Shown: positions 1 through 8,680, numbered from the stretch's first letter. The stretch: DNA of 11,987 bases from Podila epigama (GCA_015679605.1 JAAAVE010000656.1:1-11987), one strand, 5' to 3'. Numbers and translations: made by a program. Notes: generated by a model from the letters alone, not told the origin.

Positions 1-1287
1 TGAGCGCCGAACTTGCTACCAGCTACGCTGCTTTGATCCTCACTTACGATAACGTCGAGATCACCGTAAAGTATCCTTTCGTTCTTTTTTTTTTGTCAAT
101 GATCAAAAAGAACACTCCTGAACGATGGACGGACGGATGGCTACAGGATCGACTCGGATGACTGATCGATGGATACGTTTGGATTATTGAGGCTATGGTG
201 GATTGGAGAGGCGCTATTGGATATATTATTTTTTCTTATACAGCCAAAACGGGAAGTCTTTGCGATTCACAAAACACCAATTCAGTTCACATCAGGCCAA
301 TTCAACGATCGACTCTGCACCTCTCTCTACCAACACCACCAACCACCAACCACCACCATCGTTATTACCAGCCACACCTCATCAACCTCACAGAGGTATC
401 AGCATCTCGTTTCCAACCAAGAGAATAAGTGGCACAGGAACAAGATTACGGGCACTTGTTTACAGAGTCCAGATGCAGTTGGCAGGCAGGCAGCATACTG
501 ATCATCAAGTTCATTGCGACGCAAAGCATCTATTCCGCCAAGTTTTTGTCTTTCATCTCTACAACGTCTTTGTTTTTCAACGGACTTTTGCTGCGGATTC
601 CAAAACGGGGAGACAACACTTACACAGGACCTTCACTGCTTACTCGCCACCTTTGTAACAAACCCAACCACCAGCATATATTCAACCTTTGAATATCAAA
701 GTGTCAGGACACAACTCATTTTCGCAGTTGATATACAACTTTTTGTGTTTTTGGAGAGAACCTCTGCCTCTTTGGAACGCCATGTCAACAACACTAGAGG
801 GATATTTCCTGAAAGCAAAAACTGGACACTCAAAAAAATACCAAACCAGGTTGACTTTGAAGTATTCACACCGTTTTTTTTTCTTGTCTACTCTACAAAT
901 TCAAAATTTCTAGTCTGACAAGCTCCAGACCCTCTTGAAGGCTGCCAACGTCGAGGTCGAGTCCATCTGGACTTCCCTCTTCGCCAAGGCTCTCCAGGGC
1001 AAGGACGTCGAGGCCATGTTGTCCAACGTTGGTGCCGCTGGTGCCGCCCCCGCCGCTGGTGCCGCTGCTGCTACCGGTGCCCCCGCCGCCGCCGAGAAGG
1101 CTGAGGAGAAGAAGGAGGAGGCCAAGGAGGAGTCTGATGACGATATGGGATTCGGTAAGGGATTATTTTCTTTTTTTTCAGCATTGGAAGTATTATGTTT
1201 GTTTTTTCCTAATTGATCTTTTCTGTTTGAAAATACTCACTTTTCTTTTTTTTTTATATTTGCACTTTTCTAGGTCTCTTCGATTAA
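1..1287 (+). CDS. RPP1: 60S acidic ribosomal protein P1 (5' edge cut by one base)
   Basis: P1 is one of the acidic stalk proteins of the large ribosomal subunit. It pairs with P2, binds P0, and recruits elongation factors through its C-terminal tail. Exons are 1-65, 914-1154 and 1274-1287, joined at GT-AG introns, giving 106 residues; only the A of the ATG lies outside the window. The N-terminal helical dimerisation region (about residues 1-60) contains YAALIL, EITSDK and [13 protein letters not shown], which mark P1 rather than P2. Residues 62-82 are the Ala/Gly/Pro-rich hinge. Residues 83-106 are charged and end in [13 protein letters not shown], the conserved binding tail. Exon 2 uses almost only C- or G-ending codons (GCC, GTC, GAG, AAG), as expected for a very highly expressed gene. 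Intron 1 is phase 0. Intron 2 is phase 1 and splits the last Gly codon before LFD. The family assignment is secure; the first two exon junctions are inferred from the resulting protein. Confidence 0.95.
66..913 (+). other. Long first intron of the P1 gene
   Basis: The donor GTAAAG follows codon 22 (EIT) and the acceptor TTTCTAG precedes TCTGACAAG (SDK), so this is a phase-0 intron of 848 nt. That is far longer than the 119-nt and 113-nt introns elsewhere in the window. It carries a long T tract near the donor, an A/C-rich stretch of ACC repeats at about 327-360, and a perfect inverted repeat, CTTTGA-ATA-TCAAAG, at 687-701. Short ORFs across it are low-complexity and do not resemble proteins. 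A nested small RNA was considered, but no convincing C/D boxes were seen. An intronic enhancer, common in the first introns of ribosomal protein genes, is possible but unproven. Confidence 0.85.
1155..1273 (+). other. Second intron of the P1 gene, splitting the GFG/LFD tail
   Basis: The donor GTAAGG is at 1155 and the acceptor TTTTCTAG ends at 1273. A CTCAC branch-like site lies at about 1236 and is followed by a long pyrimidine tract. Removing the 119 nt joins G to GT and restores Gly-Leu-Phe-Asp-stop, exactly the universal P-protein end. If retained, the frame runs on for 19 more codons to a TGA at 1214-1216, so the tail would read [10 protein letters not shown] and continue as a hydrophobic extension instead of ending at LFD. 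Confidence 0.93.
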
Positions 1288-1318
1288 ACAATCAACTCCC
1301 ACCTCAAAACCCAAGCAA

Positions 1319-1324
1319 AATAAA
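1319..1324 (+). terminator. Polyadenylation signal of the P1 gene
   Basis: An exact AATAAA lies 31 nt after the P1 stop codon, in the 245-nt spacer between the convergent P1 and RING genes. T-rich DNA follows within 100 nt. The position suits a short 3' UTR, but the cleavage site cannot be read from sequence. No AATAAA was found on the minus strand for the RING gene within the spacer; its stop is followed directly by A-rich sequence. Confidence 0.5.
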
Positions 1325-1532
1325 CCATGCAACAAGGGCACACTTTCCACCCTCGCTATGCGGCTTGTTCCTCACATGTTGACAGCAGAGATTATGTCTT
1401 GTATTTTTGTTTTTTCCTCTTCGTCTTTGTATTATATTATGTTCTTTGTATCTCCATATCTATATCTTTGGTTGGAAAAAAAAAAAAAAAGGTGGTATAG
1501 TCAAAGTTTTTGGTTTTTGTTGATTTTTTTTT

Positions 1533-4500
1533 TTAGTCTCGTCCAAGACCCAGGTTGGCATATCTCTGGAAACGATCCTTTTCTTTCACAAGTTTGGAGT
1601 TTTGCAACGTCAATTGACGGATCATTTGTCGAAGACTCGTATTCTCTTCTGTCAGTTGACCAATGATGCCAGTGGCACGCGCCAATTGCTCGCGTTCCCA
1701 AGTCAGTCCTGGACATGGCGGAATGTCTGATGCAGATGATGCAGATGATAGAGTAGTTGCACTTGTAGAATCGTTTTTGTTGTCACCATTCTTCCTTCCA
1801 CCACCAACTGTGGAGTCTTCTGTTCGTTTGGTGGTAGAGTTGAATTGGTTACGACGTGATCCTCGACCTTGACTCTTCAATGACGGTATAATGGCCTAGA
1901 GAGGACCAAGTGAGAGAGGATGTTGTTCAGTAAAAATAATAATAAAAATCAACCGTGTACAGACAAAGGAGTATTACACACACAAAAGCAAAACCAATAA
2001 GCTTGTACCTGAGCTGATCGAAGCGATCCTGGAGGTGAAGACTGCTGCTTTGAGGAACCACTACTCGATGATGATGGTGGTGAAGGCTGTGGCTGTTCAA
2101 CCATCAAGATATGCTCCAGGATCTGATCTGCTCGCATTCGAAGACCACATCGTGGGCGTGGACAGGTCACAAGCCTAAACTTGCATTGCTCTCGGCCATG
2201 CTGTTGTGCCTGCTGCATCTCCATGATCTCTAGACAACCGTATTGCTTTTGTGAACATTCCACTTTTGTCTGTGAAATCAAGTCCGACATCACATGCGCC
2301 TTTGGTAGGCGTGGTTGGTAGCGTACTAGAGTCCGATACTGAACGTGCTCCTCCACCACAGGCCCTCTTGATTCTGATAACGATGATCCCGGAGGTGTAT
2401 TGGACGCTGAAGTCGAAACAGAGGACGACGGACGTGCCACCAAAGAGGACGGTCGCGGTCTGAGAGCATCATTGACTTGTTCTTCTTCTTCTTCTTCTCC
2501 CTGCTCTTCCTGGTCATTGTCAGGTGCAGTCTGAGCGGGTGGTGGTGCTTCAGCGGCAGCTGATGTATGTGCTTGCAAGACTTCCTCAGTAACGTTCGCT
2601 AAAGAATGACCAACTCCATCTTGCTGACTTTGTCGCTGACTTTGTCGCTGAATTGTACTACTACTGGCGCTCGATGATCGCGAGCGTCGTCGGTTACTGC
2701 TTTGTGTCTCGGACGCTTGGGCCGCTCGAGCGAGCTCTGATGCAAGTGAGGAGGATGTATCGCGGGTCTCTTCCTGTTCCACCTCCTCAGTGGAAGAAAC
2801 AACAGGCAGGGGCAATGGTGGTGGTGAGGATGACATGCCGAGTCGAAGCGAATCTACTTCAATCCTAGTGGTCATCTCAACAGACGGATGCCTGTCTGAC
2901 GACGACGATGATGATGACGGAGCCTGATCATCTGTTCCTCCACGTCCACTACTTCTTCTACTGCTGGATCTAGGATCCACGTCGTTGATTGCACCTGTCA
3001 ACGGGTCCTGAATGCCACCTGTTGTTTCGGCTGCTGTTTCGGTGACCACCACCACATCTTGTTCCCCTTCGGCCTCCTGATGCTCCTGGGTCGCGTCTGT
3101 TAGAGTCGGTGTGCCTTGAAGAGCGCCTGCAGAGACATTGGATGGCGGCCGACGTGATAAGCTCGCTCGATGACTGGCGGTAGCTGTGACTGGTTGTTCA
3201 TCCTGAGCAAGATCCTCTTCTTGTGTATGCTCTATTGGGGCATCATCCTGCTCATCGTCATCATCCACGTCGTCTTCATGCCCTTCTCCGGTGAGCCTAA
3301 TCCCCGTTGGGAAGCGCTGACGCGGACGTGCTGTAGATGGAGTAGGAACAGGAGAGTCCACAGGCGAAGATGATACCGACGAAGAGCGGTGGTGATGATA
3401 TCGACTTGACCTGAACGACGAGGTGCCCAACGCTGTATCGTCTTCATCATCGTCATCCGAGACGAGTGCCGAACCAGCACGGGCCCGTGCCAAGATATCT
3501 GCGTCAATCTGCATGTCTGCAAGAGTCGTCACTGAACCTTGCGTAGAAGTGACGATAGGTGAGTGTATATCAAGTTCTTGGATCATGGGTGATACACCCG
3601 ACATCGAGGACGAACCTGCTGTAGTCTTCCAGTGTTGGATCTCGGAAGCCTGTAAGAAACGAGGTGCCCCATTCGCGCGCAAAGACTCGGGCTCGGTCTC
3701 GGATCTGGAGCTTCCTGTTGTTGAACAACAAACCGACGATGTGTGGGCATCGCCATCGCCATCGTCATGCATGTCACTGTCACTGCCCGGCAAGTTCGAT
3801 ACTCCACTGGCTTGGTCAATGCCGGGTTGTCCATTTGTGACCCCGTTACATGTGCTTACACTGGTTTGCTCAGGCTCGTTGTTATTAGCTCGCCACACCT
3901 CTTCCAAGTTGTCACCCAATGCAATGTCGTGTGCGGTTCCGAGCGATGACGATTCCTGCCTTGAAGCTGAAACTGAGTCACCCAATTCTTCATTATCTTG
4001 CTCTTCCAGATCTCGCACATCACTCTCCATGACAGGCATCTGAAGAGCCAACGGCTGATCCCAGTGATTTGACGAGTCGGGCGACTGTAGTGAGAACGGA
4101 CTATCTGAGGACATTCGTGTCAACCGACTGTGAGAGAAAGTGGACGAGGTTCGATATGAAAACGAGAGAGTGTTGGTGGGCGATGACATTGCCAGGGTTA
4201 GAGATTGAGTGCCGGATGATGAAATGCCAGACGAAGATGACGAACGGGAGAACCCTTGTGCTGATCCAATGTCGGTCCGCGATCCTAAAGATGCTCGGCT
4301 ATGGGATGCCTCTGCTGAATGATCTGCATATTGATCCTCTCCCTGTTCCTCGTCGTCTACCTGACCATGGTCCTGCCTCTGCCCTTGCCCCTGTTCTTGT
4401 ACGTGTCCCTGATCTCCAAGAGCCAAATTGGACGAACGATGCGCCCAAGCGCGAGTTTCCTGCTGGAGAGCTTCCACGATACTACTTCTTCTGCCACTCG

Positions 4501-6286
4501 TTTCTTCCTCCTGACTAAACGCCTGATCTAATCCCCTCTCCTGGCCACGGTTTCGCACCACGCTAGCACGGTTGACCGCAGTTGCGGGTGAATGGGCACT
4601 GAGCTGGTCTGTCTCTCTATCAAGTTGACGTAGATCCACTTCTTGACTTGAGCGGACATTGGGCCGTGCCACGCTGGTGTCAACATGAAGCACGGAACGC
4701 CTCTGCTGGGACGATTGCTGAATGTTGTTTTCCTGGTCTTCAGAAGGCGAGTCTCCACGTTCTACAGACTCGGCCGCTTCTTCAGCGCGAGTGGTTGGTA
4801 TCATATGAGTTGAGGTGGAGGACGACGGTGATGTAGAATTCGATGGTGTTTGCTCACGTGAGTCATTACCGGATCCAAGGATGGATGCTGCCCTTGCCGT
4901 CAGAGACCGGAGAAGCTCTTCTTGACTCTCCTGTTCTCGGTAAAGTAGTTGGATTCGTTCCTGTTGATTCTCGTATCGATCGTCTATGACCTGTCGTGGG
5001 TCCAAGGTGTAATCATCAAAGGGCACGTCGTTGTTTAGCTGAAGTGGGTGATCGGACAACTGCCACCGCGACTGCTGCTGCTGCTGCTGCTGTCGTTGTT
5101 GCTGCTGCTGCGCCTGATGAGCTTGTAGCTGTCGTTGTTGGTACCGCATCCATTCGCTAGGACGCCGACCAATGATGGCTGTAGTAGGGCTCTGCTGATC
5201 TTCCAGGTCAAAGTCCTGATTTTCTTCGGTGTGGTCGAACAAGCGTGAGGTTTGAGGGTATACTGTACGAGGAAACGATGTCTGCAAACTCCCGCCGAGA
5301 TGTGATCGAGGATCGCGGCGAGAATGTGGGCGGCGTGATTCAACTGAGGTAGATGGAGGTGCAGGTGATTGGACTGGATCGCTATGCAATGTCCCAACTT
5401 GCTCCATCTCAATCTCTTCTTCTTGTTCCTCCCCAATGCTGTCCTCACGGCCAAGACTTCTACCTGGAAGAGGACGGTCAGAACGGAGCCGCCTTCGTTG
5501 TACTCCAGAGACGGGCCGTTGACCATTGGTCGTACTCCGATCTAGCCACTCTGCTGAGGCGGAACGCTCGACAGAATTTGGATACGGACGGTTGGGTCGA
5601 GAGTTGACTCTAATGGGGACCTTTATCTGTTCTTCAATTCTGTCCCAGCCATGGATGTGGAGGGCCGTTCGGCACATTGGGCACTTTGGCATCTCTCGAT
5701 TCTCGAGGATGATGGCCACGCGTTGTTGCTGATGTAGCTGTTGCTGCTGTGCTAGGTATGAATCGTTGAGGCTGTTGTCGTAGAAGGCCCCTCCGTTGGA
5801 TACTCCTGACCTAGACCGTGAGTCGGCGGGGTTGCCCATCACGGAGAGTTCGTATGCTAAAGGCTCCCTGTCTGACGAGAGAGAAGGGTAATCGCCTTCT
5901 GCAGGAAAAGCCCTCCGTAGTTCGTTTTGAAGCAAGTCGTCGTTCAGGTTCATTCCGATCCAAAGCTGGATGCATTCCAAGCAAAAGACATGGCAACAGG
6001 GCAAAAAATGAACGGGGTTCTCATAGGGCAAGGTGCAGATGGCACAGAGTAGGTGAGGTGGTACTGGTTCCAGCGGATAGAGTGTGACCGTGGTAGCTGT
6101 TGCATTATCTGCTCCAGATGCTGTTCCTGACCTTGGTGACTGGGATGTTGCCGATACTTGGGAGGCCGGCACAGGCGAGAGGATAAAGTGCTGGTTGACT
6201 GGAGGAGGTGCAACGTTCGAGCTGCCTGTGTCTGAGAGCAGTGTTGCTGGAGTAGTCATCGGTCCATCATAGTGTAACGACGCCAT
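1533..6286 (-). CDS. Predicted TRAF-like RING E3 ubiquitin ligase with leucine zipper
   Basis: The two exons (6286-2009 and 1895-1533) give 1546 residues. The ATG at 6286 sits in a strong context (ACAACCATGG); the open frame extends 17 codons further upstream but without an ATG. The C3HC4 RING has ligands C81, C84, C97, H99, C102, C105, C202 and C205, with 96 residues between C105 and C202. Next come long disordered Ser/Arg/Asp/Glu-rich regions, a poly-Gln run (393-405, broken by R398), acidic runs near 940-950 and 1258-1269, and several Ser/Thr-Pro motifs. A TRAF-type zinc finger lies at 1344-1392 (C1344, C1351, H1363, C1368, then C1375, C1380, H1392). The last exon encodes a zipper with Leu at 1507, 1514, 1521 and 1528, Ile/Asn at the a positions, and ends LGLGRD. 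RING plus TRAF finger plus coiled coil is the order in TRAF proteins and NRDP1; no MATH domain is present. Family knowledge predicts ubiquitin transfer with zipper-mediated oligomerisation; substrates cannot be guessed. Many long ORFs on both strands here are shadows of this gene. Confidence 0.85.
1896..2008 (-). other. Only intron of the RING gene
   Basis: On the minus strand the donor GTACAA follows the codons for SLRSAQ, and the acceptor CCTCTCTAG precedes the codons for AIIPSLK. It is a phase-0 intron of 113 nt with CTGAA and CTCAC branch-like sites. The frame stays open for 19 codons into the intron before a TGA at 1951-1949, so an unspliced message would encode a 1445-residue protein lacking the leucine zipper. 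The downstream exon has a coherent coiled-coil reading frame, which supports the splice. Confidence 0.8.
5072..5110 (-). repeat. In-frame CAG repeat encoding poly-Gln in the RING protein
   Basis: On the coding strand there are five Gln codons, one CGA (Arg398), and seven CAG codons in a row (residues 399-405). A wider Gln-rich stretch lies on the N-terminal side. The pure CAG tract is likely length-variable between strains. Poly-Gln in disordered regions is common in fungal regulators and gives no specific function. Confidence 0.93.
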
Positions 6287-6305
6287 GGTTGTTACAAGAA
6301 GAGTC

Positions 6306-6380
6306 TCACTGCAGTGGGTGTTCGTTTGCGTCTGCACTGTACTTTAGTTTTGACTGCCGAAGCCTTTTTTTTGCGAGCAT
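6306..6380 (-). other. Upstream ORF in the RING gene leader
   Basis: An ATG at 6380 opens a 24-codon frame that stops with TGA 19 nt before the main ATG. Its start context is weak (CTCATGC), so leaky scanning would be expected. The main frame is different, so this is not an N-terminal extension. A CTAAC/CTGAC pair just upstream and a GGCAG at 6358-6354 could be the end of a 5'-UTR intron, in which case the uORF start would be spliced out. Confidence 0.35.
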
Positions 6381-6750
6381 GAGGTGTGAATGAAGATGTC
6401 AGTTAGCTCTCAAAGTTGTTGCAATTCTTTTTTATTTTTTTTTTGGTGTAACAACGTCAGGGGTACGATACCACTTTTTTTTTGAAACAAAAGGAAGGAA
6501 AGGAAGGAAGAATGGTTCAGAGGTAGCACAGGTGCATGGGTGTTGGGGCGCCAATGGAGTGAGATGAGAATGGATGAATGAATGAATGAATGAATGAACA
6601 AGGAGGATGGATGGTAGGGTTGCTAGAGTGATGGGAATAGTAGAGGGAGTGTGAGATGGATGACAATGAGAAACACCCAATGAAGAGACACAAAAAAAAA
6701 GGAAAAAGAGCAATAGAGAGACGAAAGAGAAAGAGAAAGAGAGCCGTGAG
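6381..6750 (-). promoter_or_regulatory. Pyrimidine-rich leader and probable promoter of the RING gene
   Basis: On the transcribed sense (minus) strand this stretch is strongly C/T-rich: the plus strand shows GGAAGGAAAGGAAGG, GAGAGACGAAAGAGAAAGAG and similar runs. Two CCAAT pentamers lie on the plus strand at 6551-6555 and 6677-6681, usable as inverted CCAAT boxes. A tetranucleotide repeat, about six copies of ATGA, lies at 6574-6598. No clear TATA box is seen. No plausible gene lies in this stretch. The transcription start cannot be placed from sequence. Confidence 0.4.
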
Positions 6751-6812
6751 TGGACTATGGGCTATGGGCAATAGACAATGGGCAATGGGCAATGGGTGCA
6801 TGGGCAATGGGT
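6751..6812. repeat. Short tandem array of GGGCAAT-type heptamers
   Basis: GGGCAAT occurs at 6766-6772, 6780-6786, 6787-6793 and 6802-6808, two copies directly abutting. Variants such as GGGCTAT and AGACAAT fill the gaps, giving a decayed heptamer array about 60 nt long. Because it resembles ATTGCCC on the other strand rather than ATTGG, it is not a CCAAT-box cluster. It lies in the divergent intergenic region about 480 nt upstream of the RING ATG. Confidence 0.6.
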
Positions 6813-6998
6813 CCTTTTTTTAGTTTCAAATGTCACAGTATGCGAAACGATATTGTACTGTACGATTCGATGCGATACGATGCCGCCATGGCTCACTTTT
6901 TTATCGCTCTGCTTTTGCCCTGTCGACCCTTTGTTGCATCATCCAAATGGCTTCAAAAGTAAACAACAGGTTCGCAAAGAACCGTTAGCATCACCACC

Positions 6999-7143
6999 AT
7001 GGCCACCACCACTATGTAAGACTTCTTTGTTTTTTATTTTGTTGCTGTCCATGTCGCTATTCTTTCTGACAATCAGTGACATCTCGAAAGACACGGACAA
7101 GATGATAAAGAATGGGCTGTACAGGACGCGTGTGGACAACTAG
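6999..7143 (+). other. Weak candidate for a spliced micro-ORF
   Basis: An ATG in a very strong context (CACCACCATGGCC) at 6999 starts a 17-nt exon. It is followed by GTAAGA at 7016, a CTGAC branch-like motif at 7066-7070 and CAG at 7076. Removing this 61-nt segment yields a 27-codon frame starting MATTTIDISKD and ending at TAG 7141-7143. Unspliced, the ATG reaches a TAA after only six codons. The branch-to-acceptor distance (about 6 nt) is short, there is no recognisable homologue, and chance splice-like motifs are common in T-rich DNA. It could equally be noise or part of a non-coding transcript. Confidence 0.18.
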
Positions 7144-7315
7144 AGACGGAACGAACACAGAGAGTCAAGGTAAATGCCTGATGCTTGACCATAGACCATG
7201 GTGCAGTACCCCACGCAAGTTCAAGAAAACAGGGAGGACCGTGGATGGCAGAACTGACTTTACAAGATGGACTCGTACCCATAAGCTGTCGTAGGCAGCA
7301 AGGGGGAAAAGAGAA

Positions 7316-7320
<5 letters not shown>

Positions 7321-7356
<36 letters not shown>
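7321..7356. repeat. (GA)18 dinucleotide microsatellite
   Basis: Thirty-six uninterrupted bases of alternating G and A, flanked by further purine-rich sequence. It lies in the divergent intergenic region and is likely length-polymorphic. Confidence 0.97.
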
Positions 7357-7362
<6 letters not shown>

Positions 7363-7586
7363 CGGAGACCTTGGGGAGAAAAAGGACCACGAAAAAAAAA
7401 GGGAGTCTCCGTTTGTCCTAATGACCAGTCGTCCATGTCCATGTCCATGTTTATGATGGCGAGCAAGGAGACAAACCCAAAACGACTACAGGTGTCATTG
7501 GCATGGCAACCCTCCCTGCCTCCTCCATCCAACAACAACAACTGCAATCCTGCTCGCTCATCACGGTCCATACCAAACATTTGACT

Positions 7587-7628
7587 GCAAAGCAAAGCAA
7601 GGCGAATCAAAGCAAAGCAAAACAAAGT
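7587..7628. repeat. Imperfect GCAAA pentamer repeat
   Basis: Repeated GCAAA units with a central GGCGAATC interruption and decaying ends (AACAAAG). It is a low-complexity tandem repeat with no coding sense. Confidence 0.75.
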
Positions 7629-8662
7629 AACAAGCATGAGTGGAACCAGAACCTGGAGCAGGCAGAGCAGGCAGACATCCACACACGTCAAAAAAGGTAT
7701 AAAGTTGCTTGCCTGCTGGTCGCGAGCACAAGTGCCCAGAAAGATGAACGAACAAAATTACTCCCCTTTCCCCAATTGCTGTCAAATTTGAAATGATGAG
7801 CCATGTTGAACCCATATCTTCAGCCTTCTACAGGCGCCAGACAGAATCCAAAAAAAGTATGATATGCTACTCTACAATTGGTACCAAATGCAAAAGCCCT
7901 ATCCAAAGTGTTTTCGTGACAGGCGAGCCCTACGCCAGACACCTCCTATCCGCCAATCTAGCATGAAGTGTGTCTGGTGAATGCACCGCCTTTTTGTGGA
8001 ACAGTGTCAACGCCTCACCTCAAAGCCACGCGTTTCGGAGGCTGTCTCCCTTGACAAATCAGTCATGGAAAATAAACAACAACGCCCACCCTTTTCTCAT
8101 CTCATCCCACTTTGATATCTCTGAGTGTACAGCGTATTTGAGTAGGATTACCGGAAGCTTCAGAACATGGAGCCATTGCCAAGTCACCACAAGAAAAAAT
8201 ATGAAGAAAGATAAACCATGGACGACGCGTTCTTTTTGCCGTCATCTGATGACAAATACCAGATATCGGCCCTATAGAGGCGAGCGGCGCGTTTGCAGAG
8301 CCTTATTGCTCCTTGAACTGCGGAACACTACTTGGACATGATTTTTCTTCTTTTCTTTCAATATCTTGAATGTTAAGGTGAACAGGAAAAGGGACGGATG
8401 GATCCATTGGAGATGGAGAGAGGGACAGAAACTGAAATTCAAGAGCATACATTTAGATACTGCATGTCACTTCATCATGGGGTGTCACACAACACATCAC
8501 GAAGAATTGCTTGGTCCTATCGCATGTCTCTATCAATTGTTCAGCAAGACATCTTGCACAAGTACATGTTATCATCATGGAGTGTAAAGACAATTAACCT
8601 GTGTTTTTTTTTTTGCAAGGTCTGCCTGCGCAAGGCGTACTTGACCTGAATTCCCTTTTTTT

Positions 8663-8680
8663 TCTCTCTCTCTCTCTCTC
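8663..8680. repeat. (TC)9 microsatellite
   Basis: Nine TC dinucleotides preceded by a T run and followed by TTTTTG. This is pyrimidine-rich on the plus strand, opposite in polarity to the GA tract at 7321-7356. It falls near where the strand bias flips toward the plus-strand gene. Confidence 0.95.

Larger units (their letters stand above)
7144..8640. other. Intergenic DNA without a supportable gene
   Basis: This stretch holds a GA microsatellite, a 3-copy GTCCAT repeat (7431-7448), a GCAAA repeat and an isolated TATAAAG (7698-7704) that precedes no credible ORF. ACGCGT hexamers occur at 8028-8033 and 8225-8230. The longest plus-strand frame (7970-8341) begins at a GTG and has no internal Met until late; it and the minus-strand frame over 7260-7691 look like chance frames through repeats. 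No tRNA or snoRNA signature was found. Confidence 0.6.

Noticed and set aside
66-913. A C/D-box snoRNA inside the long P1 intron
   Set aside because: TGATCA and CTGA-like words occur, but no RTGATGA box is paired with a CTGA box at a suitable distance and with a terminal stem.
3423-4043. Plus-strand 206-codon frame within the RING gene
   Set aside because: It is the antisense shadow of a Ser/Asp-rich coding region; its Ser-rich composition mirrors the real frame.
4853-4862. CTCACGTGAG palindrome as a Pho4/E-box site
   Set aside because: It lies deep in the RING coding exon, far from any start, and is explained by codons.
6287-6337. Seventeen-codon upstream extension of the RING frame
   Set aside because: It opens with GTG, contains no ATG, and the ATG at 6286 has a near-ideal start context.
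6751-6812. GGGCAAT array as a cluster of CCAAT boxes
   Set aside because: The complement is ATTGCCC, which lacks the CCAAT/ATTGG core.
6965-6986. GGTTCGCAAAGAACC read as a tRNA T-arm
   Set aside because: The loop does not fit the TTCRANY pattern, and no A-box, anticodon arm or acceptor stem surrounds it.
7260-7691. Minus-strand 143-codon frame
   Set aside because: It runs through the GA/TC microsatellite, giving a Ser-Leu repeat; it is a repeat artefact.
7698-7704. TATAAAG as a core promoter
   Set aside because: The only ATG soon after it (7744) opens about 15 codons, and no other sign of a gene follows.
7970-8341. A 123-codon open frame in the intergenic region
   Set aside because: It begins at GTG, has no early ATG and shows no family motif or clear compositional signature of a protein.
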